DNA from: Bacteroidota bacterium | Lineage (GTDB): Bacteria; Bacteroidota; Bacteroidia; Bacteroidales; VadinHA17 | Direction of reading: 5' to 3' | Assembly: GCA_012838685.1 (NCBI GenBank) | Contig: DUOU01000158.1 | Span: 1 to 5,192 of the forward strand | DNA: 5,192 nt | In this document: in pieces, positions 1 to 5,192 of the stretch | How the letters are laid out: each line of letters begins with the position of its first letter | Numbering within the stretch: position 1 is the stretch's first letter | Notes under the pieces: generated by a model | Seen by the model: the letters and a program-made list of their open reading frames with translations, nothing else | What the model was told of the DNA's origin: nothing | Databases searched by the model: none | Position numbers and translations under genes: made by a program

Positions 1-315
1 CACAGGAATCTGAAATATCGCCATCAGGTCAACATAGACGATTATAAGGTCGCTGATTCCTCCTTTATGGATGATGACGACTGTCAGTTTACATCCGATG
101 AGTTGATGGGCGTGCTGAACGAGTTGCCTCCCGGCTTCAGGATGGTTTTCAACCTGTACGCTATAGAGGGTTACAAGCACAAGGAGATAGCGAAACAGTT
201 GAATATCGACCAGGGCACGTCAAAATCGCAGTACTCCCGGGCTAAAGCGCTGATAAGGGCGAAACTGGACAAGCTGGCGATGGAAAAACGCAAGCCTCCA
301 ACGGAAAAAGAATAG
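1..315 (+). CDS. ECF RNA polymerase sigma factor, C-terminal part (5' end outside window)
   Basis: This is the last 104 residues of a sigma-70 family, extracytoplasmic-function type sigma factor, which directs RNA polymerase to a specific promoter set. The frame is open from the first base and ends at TAG 313-315. The ATG at 67 is internal and should not be taken as the start, because the open frame and linker-like residues continue upstream of it. The visible protein covers the linker after region 2 (about the first 30 residues) and a full region 4. Region 4 starts at LNELPPGFRMVFNLYAIEGY and continues with the helix-turn-helix HKEIAKQLNI and the recognition-helix segment GTSKSQYSRAKALI. The wording LPxGxRxVFNLYxIEGYxHKEIA with GTSKSQ is characteristic of Bacteroidota ECF sigma factors. 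A basic, Pro-containing tail follows. The next gene starts 47 nt downstream on the same strand and is probably co-transcribed, possibly encoding its membrane regulator. Identity is secure; the regulon is unknown. Confidence 0.93.
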   Translation, partial: HRNLKYRHQVNIDDYKVADSSFMDDDDCQFTSDELMGVLNELPPGFRMVFNLYAIEGYKHKEIAKQLNIDQGTSKSQYSRAKALIRAKLDKLAMEKRKPPTEKE

Positions 316-362
316 ATAGGATAAGATTTTACTTTGCATAACAGGATAGGGTCAACAGGGTT

Positions 363-1730
363 ATGGTGAAGAAGAAAAAGGAAGATAAAATTTTGAGGGA
401 TCTCTTCAGGAATGGGCTTGAAGGTGTGGGTGTCGACCCGTCACCTTCCTTCCATAGCGCCTTGATGAAAAGCGTGCGCCGGGGCGAGTTCTTCTCCTTT
501 ATCCCCTCAAAATTTAATGTCTGGTATGCCGGACTTATCGCCGTAGCCGTAGCCGCCACAACTTTGGTGCTCACCGTTGGAGGCGACAAGGAGGTTGCTC
601 CCCCGGAACAGCCTGTTATGGAGAGTGTTGCCGTAACATCGGCGGATTCTTTGTCTGTTGACTCCATGGCGGTCGGGGTCGCCGCTCCCGTTGCGGATGC
701 TCCACCTGTCGGTGAAGGTGAACCTATGCCGAAGTTGGCGGGTGTTCCCGTAACAACAGAGGAGAAGAGCCCGGAACCTGTTTCTTCTCCCGTCACCGCA
801 CCTAAGGGCGACGAAGAGGCTGAGGTTGGGATTTCGGAACAGAAAGTTGACACCACCCCGTCGGTGGTGGCCCAGACGTTGCCTATCGGGTTGGCGACAA
901 CCGAAAAGCCTTCGATCAGGAGCGTCGCCGAGCCTCTCTTCACGGCATCGACATATAAGGGATGTCTGCCCCTTGGCGTCAGCTTTACCGCTGCCGCAGC
1001 GGAGGGCGACTCCTACAGATGGTCCTTCGGGGATGGCGGATACTCTTCCGACAAGGATCCTGAGTGGCTGTTCGATGAAGAGGGAGAATATGAGGTTACC
1101 CTTAAGGTATTCCGGGGAAATGAGGTTACCGCCTCCTTCTCATCGACGATAACCGTATATCCCAGGCCGGTAGCCCGTTTCGAGATCATGCCCGAAGAGG
1201 CTATAATTCCTGACGATGTGATCACCTTCCTCAACTATTCAACGGGAGCGTTGGCTTACAACTGGTCGTTTGGCGATGGCGGGGGATCCCAACTTTTTGA
1301 ACCCACACATAAATATAGCAGATACGGCAATTATGACGTGACCCTGGTGGCCTTGTCGGAGTTCGGTTGTGGTGACTCGTTGACCCTCTACAATGCCTTC
1401 TCCAAGTCCTCCTATTCAATAGAGTTTCCCAACGCCTTTATCCCCAACCAATCCGGAGAGTCGGGCGGATATTATACCGATTCGCCCGCGGAGATCGACA
1501 GGGTTTTCCATCCCGTTTACAACGGAGTGGCGTCGTACCAGTTGAGGATATATAACCGTCAGGGCATGCTGTTGTTCGAGAGCAACGACCTCTCCATCGG
1601 CTGGGACGGTTATTACAGGAGCCATATCTGCGATCCGGGAGTCTATATCTGGAAAGTCCGCGGCACCTTTATCAACGGCGAGCCCTTCACCCGCATGGGC
1701 GACGTTACCCTGATCAACATATCCGAATAA
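363..1730 (+). CDS. Single-pass membrane protein with two PKD domains and a gliding-motility/type B sorting-like C-terminus
   Basis: The product has 455 residues. Residues 1-52 are charged and lysine rich at the start; the segment RRGEFFSFIPSKFNVWY (39-55) resembles the pre-membrane part of Bacteroidota proteins encoded next to ECF sigma factors. One hydrophobic helix spans about 53-72. A low-complexity stalk rich in Pro, Val, Glu and Ala covers about 75-190. PKD domain 1 (about 191-267) and PKD domain 2 (about 268-345) each carry the signature WSFGDGG, at 220-226 and 301-307. The C-terminal ~100 residues (353-455) have FPNAFIPN, LRIYNRQG, GWDGYY and DPGVYIWKV, which fit the CHU_C / gliding-motility-associated C-terminal domain used as a type B type IX secretion signal. 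ATG 363 is the first start after an in-frame TAA at 339-341; no clear Shine-Dalgarno is seen. The likely orientation is N-terminus in the cytoplasm with the PKD domains in the periplasm or at the surface. A role as membrane partner or anti-sigma-like regulator of the upstream sigma factor is inferred from adjacency and topology only. Alternatively it is a surface adhesin or cell-envelope protein. Confidence 0.88.
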   Translation: MVKKKKEDKILRDLFRNGLEGVGVDPSPSFHSALMKSVRRGEFFSFIPSKFNVWYAGLIAVAVAATTLVLTVGGDKEVAPPEQPVMESVAVTSADSLSVDSMAVGVAAPVADAPPVGEGEPMPKLAGVPVTTEEKSPEPVSSPVTAPKGDEEAEVGISEQKVDTTPSVVAQTLPIGLATTEKPSIRSVAEPLFTASTYKGCLPLGVSFTAAAAEGDSYRWSFGDGGYSSDKDPEWLFDEEGEYEVTLKVFRGNEVTASFSSTITVYPRPVARFEIMPEEAIIPDDVITFLNYSTGALAYNWSFGDGGGSQLFEPTHKYSRYGNYDVTLVALSEFGCGDSLTLYNAFSKSSYSIEFPNAFIPNQSGESGGYYTDSPAEIDRVFHPVYNGVASYQLRIYNRQGMLLFESNDLSIGWDGYYRSHICDPGVYIWKVRGTFINGEPFTRMGDVTLINISE

Positions 1731-1844
1731 CGGGGCAGCGGATAGGGTTTCCCGCCTTCCCCCGCCTGTGCGCACGAGTATCGGACAAATTTCGGGTCGG
1801 AGTTTTTAGTGGATTAAGGAAGGCGACCGACCGAGGAGCAGTTG

Positions 1845-1860
1845 AATTGTTACAACAATT
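1845..1860. repeat. Perfect inverted repeat, operator-like
   Basis: AATTGTT-AC-AACAATT is a perfect 7-bp inverted repeat with a 2-nt centre. A second, overlapping pair, TTGAAT (1842-1847) and ATTCAA (1864-1869), is arranged around it. It lies at the step from G+C-rich to A+T-rich sequence and just upstream of, or overlapping, the -33 part of the putative promoter. Such compact dyads are typical binding sites of dimeric regulators, but the binding function is inferred. The repeat itself is directly visible. Confidence 0.4.
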
Positions 1861-1894
1861 TGTATTCAATGAGGTAAAATATTACGTACATTTG
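1859..1894 (+). promoter_or_regulatory. Putative Bacteroidota-type promoter for the carbamoyltransferase operon
   Basis: TACATTTG at 1887-1894 matches the Bacteroidota -7 consensus TAnnTTTG exactly. A TTTG at 1859-1862 could be the -33 element, but the spacing of 24 nt is slightly longer than usual for this promoter class. Transcription would start near 1900 and give a leader of about 215 nt before the ATG at 2115. The -7 element sits inside an inverted repeat, GTACA (1886-1890) and TGTAC (1897-1901), so a regulator bound there would block it. Prediction from motif match and position only. Confidence 0.35.
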
Positions 1895-2019
1895 GCTGTA
1901 CACTTGAACGGTGAGAACAATTCTTAAATATGGAGCGCTTAAAAAACGACAGATCATAAGATTTTTGTGGGAAGAAACAGTTGTCTAGTTCAGTTCTTTT
2001 TTAGGTAAAGTGTGGATTG

Positions 2020-2029
2020 ATAACGTTAT
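2020..2029. repeat. 10-bp perfect palindrome in leader
   Basis: ATAACGTTAT is self-complementary over 10 bp. It partly overlaps a wider pair, TTGATA (2017-2022) and TATCAA (2042-2047), separated by 19 nt. In an A+T-rich region such palindromes arise easily, so it is recorded as a possible protein-binding site with no claim about which protein. Confidence 0.25.
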
Positions 2030-2052
2030 ACCAATAAAATATATCAACTATA

Positions 2053-2079
2053 GTAACATACATATACGTTGTGTGTTAC
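2053..2079 (+). promoter_or_regulatory. Stem-loop in the 5' leader of the carbamoyltransferase gene
   Basis: GTAACATACA (2053-2062) pairs with TGTGTGTTAC (2070-2079). This gives a 10-bp stem with one U-G wobble and a 7-nt loop (2063-2069). It ends 35 nt before the start codon. No T run follows on either strand, so it is not a typical intrinsic terminator. It may be a leader RNA structure affecting stability or translation, or a DNA operator dyad. The pairing is seen in the sequence; the function is not known. Confidence 0.4.
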
Positions 2080-2114
2080 AATAAAATAAACATAAACAAA
2101 TGAAATTTTAGTGA

Positions 2115-3980
2115 ATGACAAAAATTTTGGGAATTTCAGCTTTTTACCATGATTCAGCGGCCGCATTAATAATTGATGGTGAAATAATTGCGGCTGCCCA
2201 AGAGGAAAGATTTACCAGAAAAAAACATACACCTGACTTTCCTGTCAACGCCATCAGATATTGCCTTGAACATTCGGGATGCGGCATTGACGAACTTGAT
2301 GCAGTAGTATTTTACGACAAACCTCTTTTGAAATTTGAGAGGTTGCTGGAAACTTATTATGCGTTCGCTCCGAGAGGACTGAGGCAGTTTATCGTATCAA
2401 TACCGGTATGGCTAAAAGAAAAAATGTTTCTCAAGAAAATGCTCTATGAGGGACTGGCAGAGATAGAGAAGTACGATAAAAAGAATTTGAAGCTGCTGTT
2501 TCCCGAGCATCATATGTCGCATGCGGCGAGTGCTTTTTACCCATCACCTTTCAGGGAGGCGGCGATTCTCACGGTGGACGGCGTGGGCGAGTGGGCAACG
2601 GCGACCATTTGTCACGGGAATGGCAGAAAGATCTCTTTGCTAAAAGAGATGCGGTTTCCACACTCTGTCGGGCTGCTTTACTCTGCTTTTACATATTATC
2701 TTGGTTTCAGGGTGAACTCGGGAGAGTACAAACTAATGGGTTTGGCTCCTTACGGCAATCCTCAATCTGAGCAAACAAATAATTACATAAAACTGATTTA
2801 CGATGAAATCGTTACGGTTAAAGATGATGGTTCCATTTGGTTGAATCAGAAATACTTTAATTATGCTTCAGGTCTGAAAATGGTCAACGAATCCAAGTGG
2901 GAGAGGCTTTTTGGTTTTCCCGCCGTAAAGCCAGACGGCAAGATAGAGCAGAAACATTGCGATCTTGCCTATGCCATCCAAAAAATCACCGAGGATATTG
3001 TAATAAAAATGGCAAAAGAAGCCAAAAGAATCACTGGCTCAGATTTTCTTTGCATGTCGGGAGGCGTTGCGTTAAACTGTGTTGCAAACGGCAAACTGGT
3101 TAAAGAAAATGTTTTTAAGGAAATTTTCATTCAGCCTGCCGCTGGCGATGCCGGTGGAGCATTGGGAGCGGCCCAGATTGCGCATCATATGTATTTCGAT
3201 CAAAAACGTGAAGTGCCATTAAATGGCGATTCTATGAAAGGTTCCTATCTTGGCCCCGATTTTTCTGATAAAGAGGCCGTTATTTCCTTTAAAAAACACA
3301 AGGCGGTTTACCATTACTTTGGTTCGTTTGACGATTTATGCGTTGAAGTATCCGATTTGCTGGATAAAGGTAATGTTGTCGGGTGGTTTCAGGGCAGGAT
3401 GGAGTTTGGTCCGAGGGCTCTTGGGAACAGAAGCATATTGGGTGATGCGAGAAATAGAGAAATGCAGAAAAAACTGAATCTCAAGATTAAGTATAGGGAA
3501 GGCTTCCGTCCATTTGCGCCATCTGTTCTGATTGAAAGTTCGGACGAGTTTTTTGACTTACCGGTTTCATCACCTTATATGTTATTGATCGCTTATGTTA
3601 ATAAAGAGAGGAGAAATACTCTGCCCGACAATTACAATGAACTAGGCCTTTGGGAAAAACTTTACTTTGAAAGGAGCGATATTCAATCGGTCACGCACCT
3701 GGATTTTTCTGCACGAGTCCAAACCGTACACAAAGAAACAAACCCAAGGTATTGGCAACTGATCAATACATTTAAAGAAAAAACCGGTTATGGCATTATT
3801 GTTAACACGAGTTTCAATGTCCGCGGCGAACCAATTGTTTGTACACCGGAAGACGCTTATAAATGTTTTATGCGTACTGAAATGGACTACCTTGTGGTTA
3901 ACAACTTTTTCCTGAAAAAGACAGAACAACCAGATTGGGAAAACAGAGAAAAATGGATGGTTAAATTTCAAAAGGACTAA
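2115..3980 (+). CDS. O-carbamoyltransferase, NodU/CmcH/TobZ family
   Basis: This 621-residue cytosolic enzyme is predicted to transfer a carbamoyl group from carbamoyl phosphate, through a carbamoyl-adenylate made with ATP, to a hydroxyl of a sugar or other small molecule, as in NodU, CmcH and TobZ. The N-terminal Kae1-like domain (about 1-355) has ISAFYHDSAAALI (7-19), the metal-binding HxxxH as H132 and H136 in HHMSHAASAFYP, the VDGVGEW strand (154-160), MSGGVALNCVANG (314-326) and GDAGGALGAA (344-353) with D345 as the expected second metal ligand. The C-terminal YrdC-like domain (about 400-605) has GWFQGRMEFGPRALGNRSIL (423-442), YREGFRPFAPS (460-470), SARVQTV (532-538) and NTSFNVRGEPIV (564-575). 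All hallmark motifs are present, so it should be active; the length is near the family norm. ATG 2115 directly follows in-frame stops at 2109 and 2112 and precedes the N-terminal family motif. The downstream SGNH gene begins 2 nt after the stop. Base composition is lower in G+C than the genes to the left, except for a richer patch near 2520-2640. The acceptor is unknown. Confidence 0.95.
   Translation: MTKILGISAFYHDSAAALIIDGEIIAAAQEERFTRKKHTPDFPVNAIRYCLEHSGCGIDELDAVVFYDKPLLKFERLLETYYAFAPRGLRQFIVSIPVWLKEKMFLKKMLYEGLAEIEKYDKKNLKLLFPEHHMSHAASAFYPSPFREAAILTVDGVGEWATATICHGNGRKISLLKEMRFPHSVGLLYSAFTYYLGFRVNSGEYKLMGLAPYGNPQSEQTNNYIKLIYDEIVTVKDDGSIWLNQKYFNYASGLKMVNESKWERLFGFPAVKPDGKIEQKHCDLAYAIQKITEDIVIKMAKEAKRITGSDFLCMSGGVALNCVANGKLVKENVFKEIFIQPAAGDAGGALGAAQIAHHMYFDQKREVPLNGDSMKGSYLGPDFSDKEAVISFKKHKAVYHYFGSFDDLCVEVSDLLDKGNVVGWFQGRMEFGPRALGNRSILGDARNREMQKKLNLKIKYREGFRPFAPSVLIESSDEFFDLPVSSPYMLLIAYVNKERRNTLPDNYNELGLWEKLYFERSDIQSVTHLDFSARVQTVHKETNPRYWQLINTFKEKTGYGIIVNTSFNVRGEPIVCTPEDAYKCFMRTEMDYLVVNNFFLKKTEQPDWENREKWMVKFQKD
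3972..3976 (+). promoter_or_regulatory. Shine-Dalgarno-like site for the SGNH gene
   Basis: AAGGA lies within the last two sense codons of the carbamoyltransferase gene, 6 nt before ATG 3983. It supports that ATG as the start and suggests translational coupling of the two genes. Bacteroidota often lack such sites, so it is moderate evidence. Confidence 0.45.
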
Positions 3981-3982
3981 TA

Positions 3983-5192
3983 ATGAAATCGAATAACAAA
4001 ATATACTCTTTTTTTGTTGCGTTTGCACTTTTGTTCTGGAATCCAATTAGTTATTTTTTTATATACGGTACCACACAGTTTTTTTCAGTACGATATAATC
4101 AATTTTTTATTGGGTTTTATTCATTTGTGTTTCTGATAGGCGTGCTTATTATTTGTCTGATTCAGAAAAACAAGATTAATGAAAAAGGCAAAAAGATTAT
4201 TTTCACAGTTGCTTTCACAGGGATACTGTTTTCCGCATTAGTTTTAATTGATAGTATTATTGGGTTGACATTAAAAAAGGAAATGGTACCAGTTCAAAAA
4301 TATGAAGGATTAATTTTTGAGCCTAACAGTCAAGCAAGGTATCATACAATTGAATTCGACTATGTGGCTAATATAAACAGTTTGGGGCTTCGTGATAGAG
4401 AGGTAAATATAGAAAAGGGCAATAGATATAGGATATTATGTTTTGGTGATTCTTTCACTTTCGGATGGGGTGTTGATGTTGAAAACAGTTGGCCCAGAAA
4501 ACTCGAACAATATTTTCATGAAAATGGATTCAAAAATATTGAGGTTATAAATTGTGGTCAAGGGGGGCAATATACAACCACTTACAAAAAATATATGTTA
4601 AAAGTAGTGCCTCTATTAAAACCCGATTTGGTTTTAGTTGGAGTATTATCATTAGATGATTTGGCCCAACTTTATGAGAATAATTTTGAAATTAGTGTTT
4701 CATTGTTAAAAACAGACTTACCAGCAATTTCAAAAAAAGTGAAACGTATTATTAAGGCGTACTTAAATGCTTCATTCGTTAACATTCTATCTATTACAGG
4801 TGATAAAACCAAAAAAACCGTGCAAATCAAATCATCTTGGGAAGCCTCTTCTAATAATATGATAAGTGGATTTAATAATTTGCAAAAAAAACGATTTTAT
4901 ACACTTAATGATACTGTACAAAACTTATTTAGAACTGGCAATCTCAATGTCGGATTACTACGGTATTACATTGACTTCCCCGATAGGACAGCTATTTTTA
5001 ATAATCCAAATAATTCAGCAACAAAATTTTCCATTAAAGAAATGAACAAGGACATTAAAGATATGAAAGCTATTTGCCAGGAAAACAATTGTGAACTTGT
5101 ATTTATAAATTTACCGAGTGCCGACTTTACTGGACATAAAGTTATAAGAACAGCAAACGATATTCTCAATCCATTTTTTGAAAAAAACAATA
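3983..5192 (+). CDS. Membrane-anchored SGNH/GDSL-family protein, 3' end outside window
   Basis: The frame is open from ATG 3983 to the right edge: 403 complete codons with no stop. Three hydrophobic helices lie at about 9-28, 41-60 and 72-95. The loop 61-71 carries five lysines, so by the positive-inside rule the N-terminus is cytoplasmic and the domain after helix 3 is periplasmic. A lead-in segment typical of such proteins follows, with FEPNS (112-116) and NSLGLRD (132-138). The SGNH domain has block I FGDSFTFGWGV (154-164, nucleophile candidate S157), block II NCGQGG (190-195, G192) and a block III-like GVLSLDDL (220-227). In block III the usual Asn-Asp is Asp-Asp (D225, D226). The catalytic Asp/His block V would lie past the edge. 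Likely roles are a glycan esterase or an acyl/carbamoyl-group transferase acting in the envelope. The 2-nt gap to the carbamoyltransferase gene implies co-transcription and a shared pathway. This gene has the lowest G+C of the window (about 30% in sampled stretches). The family call is firm; the substrate is unknown. Confidence 0.85.
   Translation, partial: MKSNNKIYSFFVAFALLFWNPISYFFIYGTTQFFSVRYNQFFIGFYSFVFLIGVLIICLIQKNKINEKGKKIIFTVAFTGILFSALVLIDSIIGLTLKKEMVPVQKYEGLIFEPNSQARYHTIEFDYVANINSLGLRDREVNIEKGNRYRILCFGDSFTFGWGVDVENSWPRKLEQYFHENGFKNIEVINCGQGGQYTTTYKKYMLKVVPLLKPDLVLVGVLSLDDLAQLYENNFEISVSLLKTDLPAISKKVKRIIKAYLNASFVNILSITGDKTKKTVQIKSSWEASSNNMISGFNNLQKKRFYTLNDTVQNLFRTGNLNVGLLRYYIDFPDRTAIFNNPNNSATKFSIKEMNKDIKDMKAICQENNCELVFINLPSADFTGHKVIRTANDILNPFFEKNN

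Larger units (their letters stand above)
1731..2114. other. Intergenic region with composition boundary and regulatory-looking repeats
   Basis: These 384 nt contain no supportable gene. Bases 1731-1840 are G+C rich (hand count 37/60 for 1741-1800), and from about 1841 the sequence becomes A+T rich (13/60 G+C for 2041-2100). No classical intrinsic terminator (GC stem plus T run) was found after the stop at 1730. The G+C-rich part has a GTGCGCAC palindrome at 1768-1775 and a distant GGTCGG/CCGACC pair (1795-1800 with 1827-1832), neither convincing as a terminator. The A+T-rich part carries the repeats and the promoter element listed separately. It probably holds the promoter and a long leader for the carbamoyltransferase operon. 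Confidence 0.6.

Noticed and set aside
67..315. ATG 67 as start of a small 82-residue regulator
   Set aside because: The frame is open to base 1 and the upstream residues fit a sigma-factor interdomain linker, so this ATG is internal to a longer gene.
329..336. TTACTTTG as a promoter -7 element before the PKD gene
   Set aside because: It mismatches TAnnTTTG at the conserved A and has no TTTG at a suitable distance upstream. Co-transcription with the sigma gene is more likely.
329..943. Long open frame (204 codons) on the minus strand
   Set aside because: It lies opposite the N-terminal half of the PKD protein. Its product is Ser/Thr/Ala low-complexity sequence mirroring the Pro/Val-rich stalk, with no recognisable domain.
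345..1748. 8-bp direct repeat GATAGGGT at 345-352 and 1741-1748 flanking the PKD gene
   Set aside because: It is too short to indicate a target-site duplication, there are no terminal inverted repeats or transposase, and the PKD gene matches its left neighbour in composition.
1930..1959. Nine-codon open frame (MERLKNDRS) in the leader region
   Set aside because: It is too short, has no ribosome-binding site or attenuator-like structure directly after it, and is expected by chance.
2100..2111. Three-codon open frame (MKF, then stop) in frame with the carbamoyltransferase
   Set aside because: Stops at 2109 and 2112 separate it from the gene. It could be a degenerate earlier start, but nothing shows that it is translated.
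3642..4046. Minus-strand open frame of 134 codons
   Set aside because: It overlaps the conserved C-terminal domain of the carbamoyltransferase and the start of the SGNH gene. It reads as antisense shadow with no family features.
4966..5190. Minus-strand open frame of 74 codons near the right edge
   Set aside because: It lies opposite the SGNH coding frame, which is supported by family motifs and an uninterrupted 403 codons.

Overview
The window looks like a chromosomal segment from a member of the Bacteroidota. Three things point there. The ECF sigma factor tail at the left edge has the region-4 wording typical of that phylum. The next gene ends in a gliding-motility / type B sorting-like domain. 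A TAnnTTTG-type promoter element lies in the intergenic region. No RNA genes, CRISPR arrays, insertion sequences or transposase fragments were seen.

Left part (1-1730, roughly 50-57% G+C in hand-counted stretches): the 3' end of a sigma-70 family ECF sigma factor gene, then 47 nt, then a 455-residue membrane-anchored protein. That protein has a short charged cytoplasmic N-terminus, one membrane helix, a Pro/Val/Glu-rich stalk, two PKD domains and a C-terminal CHU_C-like domain. The pair is probably one transcription unit in which the second product may be the sigma factor's membrane partner (inference).

Middle (1731-2114): a 384-nt gap without a gene. Its first ~110 nt are G+C rich like the left side and the rest is A+T rich like the right side, so a composition boundary falls near 1840. 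The A+T-rich part holds several inverted repeats, a Bacteroidota-style -7 element and a 10-bp stem-loop in the presumed leader of the next gene.

Right part (2115-5192, A+T rich, increasingly so to the right): a complete NodU/CmcH/TobZ-type O-carbamoyltransferase. It is followed after only 2 nt by a membrane protein with three N-terminal helices and an SGNH/GDSL domain, which runs off the right edge. The carbamoyltransferase should act in the cytosol on an activated sugar or other small hydroxylated substrate. By the positive-inside rule the SGNH domain should face the periplasm. Together they look like the start of a glycan- or metabolite-modification operon, possibly acquired horizontally. 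The carbamoylated substrate cannot be named from this window.
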